In this document: in pieces, positions 24,572-31,766 of the stretch | How positions within the stretch are numbered: position 1 is the stretch's first letter | Layout of the letters: every line of letters starts with the position of its first letter | DNA from: Verrucomicrobiota bacterium | GTDB taxonomy: Bacteria > Verrucomicrobiota > Verrucomicrobiia > Limisphaerales > JAEYXS01 | Direction of reading: 5' to 3' | Length of the DNA: 41,869 nucleotides | NCBI GenBank assembly: GCA_023431185.1 | Contig: JAEYXS010000043.1 | Span: 1 to 41,869 of the forward strand | The notes under the pieces: model-generated | What the model was told of the DNA's origin: nothing | What the model saw: only the letters and a program-made list of their open reading frames with translations | The model's database searches: none | Made by a program: the position numbers and the translations under genes

Positions 24572-27500
24572 GTCTTGCTTGTGGCTTGAGGGCTGATTCC
24601 CAAAACAGCATATAAAAGGCAAAAAGCTCCGGAGAAAGGCTGAGCAGCAAACAAAAGCGGCGGATCCGGCGCTCCGTATCACTATCCCCGGATACCAGCA
24701 GCGATCTTAACCACCCCTTGTAGACGTCCCGGGAAATCAAACCTGCAGCCTTAAGCCTGGCCATCCCGGCGATCAACAACAGGATATCCGAGACACTTTG
24801 TACCAGTTCACACTCGGCCATGGCTAAGGGGACTTTAAGTTCGACAAAAGCGGGAATATTCAACTTTTCTTTCAAAGACTGCCCTACGGAATCGATCTGA
24901 CGACTCATGGCCTGCAAATCCCCGACCATGCGATTAAGGGAACCTGTGGGGATGTTTTGCTGACGCACCTCTTCCAAGGGGCGAAAACGGCGGTTCAAGG
25001 AACGAATCGCGCTCAGAAAGTGACTGGCCGAAAGCAACCGATCGTCGGCAAGGCGGGACTGTTGGAAATCGAGCTCCTGAATCGCGTCGCCGAGGTGTTT
25101 GAAGTATTCTGCGAATTTGAAGCGCGAGAACTCTGACTCGGCATTGCGCGCAACCACATTAAAATTATCAAAATGGGTTAAAAAATCCTCAGCCAACTCA
25201 CACCCGCTCCACGCATAGTCCCGCAGGGTCGCGGCTTGAGCGACTGAGCCGAGCTCGGAAAAATACCGGGCGACCATTCCGTTCTGGCGGGAAACCGAGG
25301 CGAATTCACCCCCATTCACAGAAAGCAATTTGGACTGGCAACCCATCACGAGGATGGAGTTAATGCTTAAGCCGGCGCTGCTGCGTCGCTCCAAGCCCGC
25401 CACCGCATTCGCCACAAAGGCCTGGAGGAGCCGTCCTTCTGATTTTGGATTGAAGCACCGCTGGCAAACGATGGTTAAGGTGAGCTCCAGCCAGCGGACT
25501 TGTGGCCAGACGGCCGAGGCATACTTGAAGAGGAGAGCCTGTTGCAAACGCTCCAGAATAGTCATCATATCCCCGGCATCGATCTCCAGCCAGGAAATGT
25601 CAAAATTACTTCCCCGCTGAAAGGAGCCACTAGCTGAGGCTATCAACTGGGACCAGCTCGAGATGGGGAGGGCCGGTTTAGCGGAAATGACCACCAGACG
25701 ATTTTCGGAGAGGCCATGCACATCGGCGACCTTCATGGATTGCCATACATCCTGATCCTGGGTCTGACCGCGAAAATCGATGAAGTGAACACCTGGTAGT
25801 ATCTCATCAAGCTTGGCCTCCAGGCGGATCACCCAATCATCTCCACCATCTTCGATGTTCCAAAATGCTGCTGTTTCACCCAGTCCGGATTCAGGAATAC
25901 GACCACAAACCAACTCCAGCTCAGTTTTGACCGTCTCAATCGAATCGGCCGCAAAGTTTTGCCGGCTTATCTCCAATACTTTGACTTGAGATTTGCTGAC
26001 CCGGAAAGATGCCTGATACACCAGAGTCCCCGGCGGACATTCAACTTTGAGGTCGCGAAACAAATTGGCCTTGACCAAGCGCACCAGCTGAACCCGCGTA
26101 CCGGCTGGGTTCTCAGCCAACAGATTCACCTGCTCGCCAAACTGCGCGAGCAACACCGAGGCATTAAGGGCACAGCGGGGATGACCTGGCTTTAGAATCG
26201 CCAGCTGGATTGATCGGCAGGAGATCTGCCAAGGCAGTAAATCGCCCGATTCGATAAAGATCGTCTCCCGACTGGCGGGACTGATCTCGACAGAAGCCCC
26301 TATGCTGAGCGGCAGGCGCTCGATGTGCTCGGCACTCTGGCATCCCAGCCAAATACCAGGTTTTGCCAGTGTGAAAACCTGCTTGGGCTGCCGCATGGAC
26401 AACGTCACCGCCGATCCTGCGTGGTTGGGAAGTAATCGCAGTCCTTCGGGAGACTGGACGAGCCCAGGTGACGATGCCAGATCGAGATTCTGGACTGGGC
26501 TCGCACACAGAAAGCCAAAAACCGAGCTGGTACTGTAAAATCCCTTCCAGTAAATGAATTTACGATGAAAAGAACGGGATCTGCCCTCCGCAGAAATCTG
26601 CAGCTCGAACACTCCAGCAGGCAAGCTGGCAACAAACGGACGCAGTAGGTTATCGGTCAATTCGTAGAAGAGATAAGCGTCGCGTTGGACCGGCAACACT
26701 GCTGCTGCTGTGATCGGCGGCGCATGGGAACTGACCAACAACTCGATGCGAAAGTTAAGCGACTGCTCATCCGCCCCTTCCACCGCGGGTGAAAAAGCGA
26801 GGACATTAAGCGTCTCACCAAAGAAAATCGACGCCCCCTCCAAAGTAGCCAATCGATTTCCGGACGGATCCTGAATGAGGATATCCGCCCCCAAACGTGG
26901 ACGAATCGTGTAGTTACGGTCTCCCGTCGAAATCTCAAGGGTTTCCCGACCGGGAAAGATTTCAATGTGAGCCACCCTGAATCTACCCGCAGCTCGATAG
27001 GCGGAATCATCGTTTGTAACAAGGCCTTCTCCCAGCAACAGCTCATAATCTCCCAGCGGCAACTCGATCTCGGTGTGTTCCCCGGTAAGTAAGCGCCGCC
27101 CGTCCAGGGCACGGAAGAGAAAGAATGGCTCACGTTCATCCGGCGCGACTTTAACTGAGAATTTCTGGTTTTGGTAAGGTTGACGGAGATCCTCCAATTT
27201 AATGTGGATGATGCCAGTTCCGGGCAGATCAGCCACATCCAGTTCACGCTCGATCAAGGCGTTGTATGTACGCTGGTCAATACTCCAAAATGTACGATAA
27301 TCGGCAATTTTTGCATTTTGCCGGGGAAGCACCAGAACCAGTTCACCAGTTTCTCTTCGGCAGCGAAGAAAAGGCGAACGGATGCTTTCAGCTCCACTCC
27401 TGCGCCGCGCTTCCCTCATTGGCTCACGCAAATGAGGAGGCAGCAAATCGAAGTCACCACTGCTAAAGGCCAGCAAAATGGATTTTGCCACAAGCGGCCC

Positions 27501-28079
27501 GACGTTACTTAGCAAGGTGCGCTGCAATCGTCGCTGACCGTCTGGCACCTTCTGGCTGATCACCTCAGCAAATCGCCTGACCTGCTCCTCATCCTCCAAA
27601 TCCGGGCACACGTTCCGTTCCAAATAACTGGTCACGGCTGGTCCCAGATGCCGGACCCAATAAGGCAATATCCCGGCTTGGAATATGATCTGCCGCAGAT
27701 TTCGGTCTGTATTGCCTTCCTCGGTGTCTGGTGGCATGGCCATTCCAAGCTTTCGGCATGCGTTCGCAAAGCAAGCCGCCATTCCAGCCCGCTCCTGACT
27801 GTTCAGGGTAAGGCCCAACTGTTCCCTGATGGGATCATAAAAATTTGCATCAGTAACTCCTCGCCCAACGGAGACGGCGATCGCATAGACTGCCGCCGCG
27901 GGGAAAAAACCGAAAACTTTTTGCAGTCGCCCGAAATCCCGCCCTAGGTAATCGCGGAGTTCGCCGATGCAGGCTTCCTGGACGGAAAGCTCGACTGGGA
28001 GCAAACCAAGAATGGTCGGCGATTGGCTCTGGCCGATTAAACGAATTAACAATCTATTTGTTTCAACAATGTTACCCAT
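24564..28079 (-). CDS. 1171-residue defence protein, DruH-like candidate
   Basis: I see no catalytic motif in this protein. It opens with a helical N-terminus ('ETNRLLIRLIGQSQSP', then many short helices to about residue 240). A long beta-rich middle follows (about 250-700), reading like stacked beta-sandwich domains ('IELPLGDYELLLGEGLV', 'GVFELQISAEGRSRSFHRKFIYW'). The C-terminal part is helical (about 850-1171) and holds two isolated Cys pairs. It forms a two-gene unit with the 2005-residue helicase (eight-base overlap). A protein of about 1100 residues upstream of a helicase of about 2000 residues with a DUF1998 region is the makeup of Druantia type III (DruH, DruE). I assign it by context and size, not by a recognised domain. 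Operator C lies about 140 bases upstream of ATG 28079. Confidence 0.65.
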   Translation of the reverse strand: MGNIVETNRLLIRLIGQSQSPTILGLLPVELSVQEACIGELRDYLGRDFGRLQKVFGFFPAAAVYAIAVSVGRGVTDANFYDPIREQLGLTLNSQERAGMAACFANACRKLGMAMPPDTEEGNTDRNLRQIIFQAGILPYWVRHLGPAVTSYLERNVCPDLEDEEQVRRFAEVISQKVPDGQRRLQRTLLSNVGPLVAKSILLAFSSGDFDLLPPHLREPMREARRRSGAESIRSPFLRCRRETGELVLVLPRQNAKIADYRTFWSIDQRTYNALIERELDVADLPGTGIIHIKLEDLRQPYQNQKFSVKVAPDEREPFFLFRALDGRRLLTGEHTEIELPLGDYELLLGEGLVTNDDSAYRAAGRFRVAHIEIFPGRETLEISTGDRNYTIRPRLGADILIQDPSGNRLATLEGASIFFGETLNVLAFSPAVEGADEQSLNFRIELLVSSHAPPITAAAVLPVQRDAYLFYELTDNLLRPFVASLPAGVFELQISAEGRSRSFHRKFIYWKGFYSTSSVFGFLCASPVQNLDLASSPGLVQSPEGLRLLPNHAGSAVTLSMRQPKQVFTLAKPGIWLGCQSAEHIERLPLSIGASVEISPASRETIFIESGDLLPWQISCRSIQLAILKPGHPRCALNASVLLAQFGEQVNLLAENPAGTRVQLVRLVKANLFRDLKVECPPGTLVYQASFRVSKSQVKVLEISRQNFAADSIETVKTELELVCGRIPESGLGETAAFWNIEDGGDDWVIRLEAKLDEILPGVHFIDFRGQTQDQDVWQSMKVADVHGLSENRLVVISAKPALPISSWSQLIASASGSFQRGSNFDISWLEIDAGDMMTILERLQQALLFKYASAVWPQVRWLELTLTIVCQRCFNPKSEGRLLQAFVANAVAGLERRSSAGLSINSILVMGCQSKLLSVNGGEFASVSRQNGMVARYFSELGSVAQAATLRDYAWSGCELAEDFLTHFDNFNVVARNAESEFSRFKFAEYFKHLGDAIQELDFQQSRLADDRLLSASHFLSAIRSLNRRFRPLEEVRQQNIPTGSLNRMVGDLQAMSRQIDSVGQSLKEKLNIPAFVELKVPLAMAECELVQSVSDILLLIAGMARLKAAGLISRDVYKGWLRSLLVSGDSDTERRIRRFCLLLSLSPELFAFYMLFWESALKPQARHE

Positions 28080-28218
28080 CGTTTACCCCCGTCCTCCACA
28101 GACACCCCCTGCAAAGTTTGCGAAGATGCTTTACTTGGCTGGCGACAAATTATGCCAAGTCCCAATCGCTCTAAGCAAGAAAGTCTTAAGGCTAGATTCA
28201 AAAAGTAAGCCACCCCCT

Positions 28219-28237
28219 CTGACAAAAAGTGTCACAC
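28219..28237. promoter_or_regulatory. operator C (upstream of the Druantia-like operon)
   Basis: TCTGACA-AAAAG-TGTCACA, read on the - strand as TGTGACA-CTTTT-TGTCAGA, is the same palindrome as copies A and B with one mismatch. On that strand it is flanked by GGGG on both sides, exactly as copy B. An AT-rich block with TATAAA on the - strand (about 28244-28252) lies just upstream, so the operator may cover the transcription start of the leftward 1171-residue protein gene. Confidence 0.7.
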
Positions 28238-28282
28238 CCCTAATTTATATTCTATGACAAGGCCGCAGAATAACCGAACGAA

Positions 28283-28334
28283 TACAATCCCCGTCCCTTT
28301 TCCTCAAGGGGTGTGACAGTATTTGTCAGAGGGG
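28283..28334 (+). repeat. 52-bp direct repeat, right copy
   Basis: This is the second copy of the repeat at 18389-18440 (48 of 52 identical, same orientation). It contains operator B and ends 20 bases before the start codon of the DnaB-like gene. The region from 28335 on no longer matches the left copy closely, although short stretches such as TTTAAG recur. Confidence 0.92.
28312..28330. promoter_or_regulatory. operator B (upstream of the regulator operon)
   Basis: TGTGACA-GTATT-TGTCAGA, flanked by GGGG on both sides, ends 24 bases before ATG 28355 of the DnaB-like gene, which is followed by the WYL regulator gene. This position suits autoregulation. It lies 93 bases centre-to-centre from operator C in inverted orientation, so one regulator could bind both and control the divergent pair. 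Confidence 0.72.
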
Positions 28335-28354
28335 TCCGTTTAAGGTTAACCAGC

Positions 28355-28936
28355 ATGATCAACACCAAGCGACCACCCATCAGCTACCACTGCACCCACG
28401 CCCACCAGCAGGTCAGCAAGGTGATTGATTGGATGGAGGGCCTGGCTGGGGGCGGCAGGACCTTGCCAGCATCATGGAACGAGCTCACCCCTGCCCCACC
28501 CTACGTCCTGGCCGCCAATCAAACCGCTCTAAGTCTTGCAGTTAACTGTGGCAAACCTGTCCTCCTGGCCCACACTCAGTTGACCGGGTTTGAAGTGGTC
28601 CGGCGGCTCCTGCTGGAAGCCTCCTATCCTAACCCCAGTTACTTTGCGAACAGCTTCCTCTTGGATTCAGATTTCAGCCGGATCACCCAGTTGGCCAAAC
28701 AGATCATCGACTCCCCCTTCCACCTCTGGGAACCGATGGAATTAAATGCTGAGGAACTGTATGAGTGGCTCGCGCTGTTCTGCGACGAAACCGGGGTGCA
28801 AACCGTGGTGATTGATGACCCCTTGATGTTCAGCGGCATGTCCGGCAACCAGTCCTGGGTGAAACTGGCCAACCACCTGAATGTGGAGATCCTGCTTTAC
28901 CGTCCCATCGAAGCTTCCGGTTCACTGGGGATTTGA
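28355..28936 (+). CDS. DnaB/RecA-like domain protein lacking the P-loop
   Basis: This 193-residue protein follows the outline of a DnaB-type helicase C-terminal domain. It has 'TLPASWNELTP' where DnaB has its TGF..LD segment and 'PYVLAANQTALSLAV' where the Walker A would be. Then come 'KPVLLAHTQLTGFEVVRRLL' for the Glu/Met-rich switch, 'DFSRITQLAKQIIDSPFHLW' for the linker helix, and 'GVQTVVIDDPLMF' for the VIDYLQ Walker B. The P-loop GKT is absent, so it should not hydrolyse ATP. I start it at ATG 28355; the open frame back to 28313 overlaps operator B. It ends two bases before the WYL regulator ATG. It may be a regulatory partner or a relic of a helicase (inference). Confidence 0.62.
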   Translation: MINTKRPPISYHCTHAHQQVSKVIDWMEGLAGGGRTLPASWNELTPAPPYVLAANQTALSLAVNCGKPVLLAHTQLTGFEVVRRLLLEASYPNPSYFANSFLLDSDFSRITQLAKQIIDSPFHLWEPMELNAEELYEWLALFCDETGVQTVVIDDPLMFSGMSGNQSWVKLANHLNVEILLYRPIEASGSLGI

Positions 28937-28938
28937 CA

Positions 28939-29976
28939 ATGACCTTCCCGGCTAAACACAATCCCGCCATGCCCAAGGTGCCCGAGTCAGTCAAATCACG
29001 GCCTCCACTGGAACGGATGTATCGCCTGTTTCATCTGATCCAGCAGGGTGAGTACCCGAATTGCACCCAACTGGCCAAGGAGTTTGAAGTCTCCACCCGC
29101 AGCATCAAACGCGATGTCGACTTCCTCAAATGCCGCTACCACCTCCCCATCGAGTATGACGCGGCCCGTTACGGCTATTATTTCACGGAACCAGTGAAGG
29201 AGTTCCCCAATGTGCCGATCACCGAAGCGGAGATATTTGCCCTTTTTGTCGCCCACAAAGCAGTCGCCCAATACCGGGGTACTCCGTTCGAGCAACCCTT
29301 GGACACCGCCTTTCGCAAACTGACTGCCCAACTTGGCACGCAAGCCCTCTACTCACTGGGGAATCTGGAACAAGCCCTCTCCTATCGTCCCTTTGCCCCC
29401 GAGGACATCGATTTGGAGATCTTCCAGGAACTGACCCGGGCCGCCCAGATGCAGCGGACGGTCGAGTTCGACTACAGGGGACTGGGCAAAGAACGGGCGC
29501 AGAGTCGCAAAGTCCAACCCTACCACGTCGCCTGTGTGGACAATCGCTGGTATCTGATCGGCTTTGATCTGGGCAGGAAAGGCATGCGGACGTTTGCGCT
29601 GACCCGGATGCGAAACCTCGTGGTAACCGAGAAACCTTTCACGCGGCCAGCCAAGTTCAATGCCAGCGAGTATCTCCAAGGCAGCTTTGGCATCTACAAG
29701 GGCGAGGAGAACTTCCAAGTGGTGGTCGAGTTTGATGCGTGGGCGGCTGATTTGATCCGGGAACGCCGATGGCATACCACGCAGCAGATAGCCGAACTGG
29801 ATGGTGGCGAACTCCGGTTGACGATGCAGTTGAACAATCTGGCCGAGGTGGAACGGTGGGTCTTGAGCTGGGGTGAGCACGCTACCGTGGTCGAACCCAA
29901 GGAGCTAAAGAACCGGATTCAGCAGATCGCGCTCAAGATGTCGGCCAAATACACCCATCCAGCAAAGTCCAATTAG
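28939..29976 (+). CDS. HTH-WYL transcriptional regulator
   Basis: This 345-residue regulator has an N-terminal winged helix (about 24-82: 'NCTQLAKEFEVSTRSIKRDVDFLK', with a wing ending in YGYYF), a WYL domain (about 170-232: 'RTVEFDYRG', 'DNRWYLIGFD', 'MRTFALTRM') and a C-terminal WCX-type extension (to about 335). This is the layout of the BrxR/CapW regulators that control phage-defence loci by binding inverted repeats; WYL domains are thought to sense nucleic-acid or nucleotide ligands. ATG 28939 follows the preceding stop by two bases; a TTG at 28933 is less likely. It is the prime candidate to bind the three TGTGACA palindromes, two of which precede defence operons and one its own. Confidence 0.9.
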   Translation: MTFPAKHNPAMPKVPESVKSRPPLERMYRLFHLIQQGEYPNCTQLAKEFEVSTRSIKRDVDFLKCRYHLPIEYDAARYGYYFTEPVKEFPNVPITEAEIFALFVAHKAVAQYRGTPFEQPLDTAFRKLTAQLGTQALYSLGNLEQALSYRPFAPEDIDLEIFQELTRAAQMQRTVEFDYRGLGKERAQSRKVQPYHVACVDNRWYLIGFDLGRKGMRTFALTRMRNLVVTEKPFTRPAKFNASEYLQGSFGIYKGEENFQVVVEFDAWAADLIRERRWHTTQQIAELDGGELRLTMQLNNLAEVERWVLSWGEHATVVEPKELKNRIQQIALKMSAKYTHPAKSN

Positions 29977-30018
29977 AATCAGGGCACACCTCGCACACTC
30001 AAAACGTACGGCAACAAT

Positions 30019-30783
30019 ATGTGGCTATTCACCAACTTCGGATTCTTCAGCGTGGTGCAGAAACCGGGCGACTCGCTGCTCACCATCCGGGCCAGAGCCG
30101 CTAGCGATCTGGACCGTCTCCGCACCGAGTATCTGCCCACACTATCACCCACGGTCACGGGCGGCGGCACCGACTACCCCTTTCGGGCCCAGACGGAACG
30201 TAAGGCACTGGGCGTGGCCATGCAGCAGATGGTCGCGGACCTGGATTACAGCAACTTCAAGAGTGAAGTGGCCAAACGGCTCGGACCTGAGCGTGCGCAC
30301 GTCTATGGCAAGGTCTGGGAGGATCTGCTGGCCATCGAAAAGGAAAAGCCCAAGCCCATGGTTTCCAAACCCAAAGGAAAAGTGGCCTATGGCGGAGTCG
30401 TGTTGGACCAAGCCAACCGGGTGCTGTTACGGGAACCTTTGAACCATTATGGCGGTTATGTGTGGACCTTTGCGAAGGGAGGTCCAGACAAAGGTGAGAC
30501 TCCCGAACAGACCGCCCTACGGGAAGTCCTGGAGGAAACCGGCGTGAAGGCCGAGATCATCCAGCCGATTCCGGGGGATTTTCCCGGCGATACCAGCACC
30601 ACCATTTTCTTCTTGATGCGGCTGAAAGAAGACACCGGCAAGTTTCACCAGGAGACCGCCAGCGTGAGGTGGGTGAGCTTCGATGAAGCTTCCGGGCTGA
30701 TCAACCAAACGACCTCCACCAAGGGGCGTAAGCGCGACTTGGAGGTCTTGGCCAAAGCGGCATTGTTGATCGCGGCTTCCTAG
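30019..30783 (+). CDS. Nudix hydrolase with extra N-terminal domain
   Basis: This 254-residue protein has two domains. Residues 1-105 ('MWLFTNFGFFSVVQK', 'LTIRARAASDLDRL', 'DYSNFKSEVAKRLGPERAHVYGKVW') match a widespread small stand-alone family that I cannot name with certainty. Residues 120-254 are a Nudix fold with a perfect Nudix box at 154-176: G154, E160, then REVLEETGV (168-176). Nudix enzymes hydrolyse nucleoside diphosphates linked to another group, for example ADP-ribose. The gene begins 42 bases after the WYL gene and ends 11 bases before an ADP-ribosylglycohydrolase gene, so ADP-ribose or a related nucleotide is the likely substrate (inference). The residues needed for metal binding are intact. 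Confidence 0.88.
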   Translation: MWLFTNFGFFSVVQKPGDSLLTIRARAASDLDRLRTEYLPTLSPTVTGGGTDYPFRAQTERKALGVAMQQMVADLDYSNFKSEVAKRLGPERAHVYGKVWEDLLAIEKEKPKPMVSKPKGKVAYGGVVLDQANRVLLREPLNHYGGYVWTFAKGGPDKGETPEQTALREVLEETGVKAEIIQPIPGDFPGDTSTTIFFLMRLKEDTGKFHQETASVRWVSFDEASGLINQTTSTKGRKRDLEVLAKAALLIAAS

Positions 30784-30794
30784 CGTTTTTCCCT

Positions 30795-31754
30795 ATGCCT
30801 CGCGAGACTTTGTCACTTCCCCCTGCCCCGCTCGAGAATCGGCGTGGCTGCCTGCTGGGGCTGGCAGTAGGCGATGCTCTTGGCACCACCTTGGAGTTCA
30901 CCCGCCCGGGAACTTTCAAGCCCTTGGAGGACATGATTGGCGGCGGTCCATTCCAATTGAAAGCAGGCGCGTGGACGGATGACACCTCGATGGCTTTGTG
31001 CTTGGCGGAAAGTCTGGCCATCTGCCACGGCTTCAATCCCACAGACCAGATGGAGCGTTATGTCCGCTGGTGGCGGCAAGGCCATCTCTCAAGCAACGGC
31101 ACTTGCTTCGATATCGGCATCACCGTGCGCAGGGCTCTGGCGCGGTTCGTGGAAACCAAAGATCCGTATGCCGGCTCCACGTCACCGGATACGGCCGGAA
31201 ACGGTTCGTTGATGCGGCTGGCCCCCGTCCCGATATTCTTCAGTCACGATCCCGCCAAGGCGATCTACTACTCGGCCGACAGTTCGCGAACCACTCATGG
31301 AGCCGTTGAAGCCGTCGATGCGTGCCGATACTTCGCTCATCTGGTCCTGGGAGCGATGCATCAAGTTCCCAAAGTTCAACTGCTGGCCCCCGGTTTTGCC
31401 AAGCTGTTCACGACCTGGGATCGTGCCCCCTTGGCACCCAAGATTGCCGGGATCGCAGCCGGTTCCTTCCGACAAAAGAATCCACCCGAAATAAAGGGTA
31501 CTGGCTATGTGGTGGCTTCCCTGGAGGCAGCGCTGTGGGCATTCCATCGCAGCACCGACTTCCGCACGGGCGCCTTGCTGGCCGTCAACCTGGGCGATGA
31601 TGCGGACACCACCGGAGCGATCTATGGCCAAATTGCCGGGGCCTACTATGGCGAGCATGGCATACCGAAGGATTGGCGGGACAAAGTCTGTGCCATCCCG
31701 TCATTTAATCAAGTGCTGGACCAACTGATGGCAGCGATACCCAATGCATCCTGA
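30795..31754 (+). CDS. ADP-ribosylglycohydrolase (DraG/ARH family)
   Basis: This 319-residue protein removes ADP-ribose from modified targets. Family marks are 'GCLLGLAVGDALG' (18-30), the metal-binding 'WTDDTSMA' (60-67, D62 and D63), 'GNGSLMRLAP' and the C-terminal 'LGDDADTTGAIYGQIAGAYYG', with conserved Asp-Asp-x-Asp-Thr for the second metal. All expected catalytic positions are present and the length is normal. It lies 11 bases after the Nudix gene, so the pair could free ADP-ribose and then hydrolyse it. It could also counter a toxin that uses ADP-ribosylation, though no ART-type gene is visible in this window. Start ATG 30795 is clear. Confidence 0.93.
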   Translation: MPRETLSLPPAPLENRRGCLLGLAVGDALGTTLEFTRPGTFKPLEDMIGGGPFQLKAGAWTDDTSMALCLAESLAICHGFNPTDQMERYVRWWRQGHLSSNGTCFDIGITVRRALARFVETKDPYAGSTSPDTAGNGSLMRLAPVPIFFSHDPAKAIYYSADSSRTTHGAVEAVDACRYFAHLVLGAMHQVPKVQLLAPGFAKLFTTWDRAPLAPKIAGIAAGSFRQKNPPEIKGTGYVVASLEAALWAFHRSTDFRTGALLAVNLGDDADTTGAIYGQIAGAYYGEHGIPKDWRDKVCAIPSFNQVLDQLMAAIPNAS

Positions 31755-31766
31755 GGCCCGCCTCAG
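31751..31766. terminator. hairpin between convergent genes
   Basis: CTGAGG and CCTCAG pair around a four-base loop. The hairpin overlaps the stop codons of both the rightward ADP-ribosylglycohydrolase gene and the leftward DUF2779 gene. It has no T-run, so any terminator role is weak. Confidence 0.35.

Noticed and set aside
24572..24682. N-terminal extension of the large helicase
   Set aside because: The extra 37 residues lie inside the preceding gene and look like a chance hydrophobic/Cys stretch; the ATGAATGA overlap at 24564-24571 fits coupled genes.
18554..28079. DISARM or BREX assignment for the helicase operon
   Set aside because: There is no DrmA/DrmB pair, no PLD-only DrmC and no methyltransferase in this operon for DISARM. 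For BREX, no PglZ, PglX, BrxC or BrxL is present. The two-gene form and protein sizes fit Druantia better.
18389..28334. The 52-bp direct repeats as attL/attR sites of an integrative element
   Set aside because: No integrase, tRNA or excisionase is visible, and each copy contains an operator in front of a gene. Duplicated regulatory DNA is the simpler reading.
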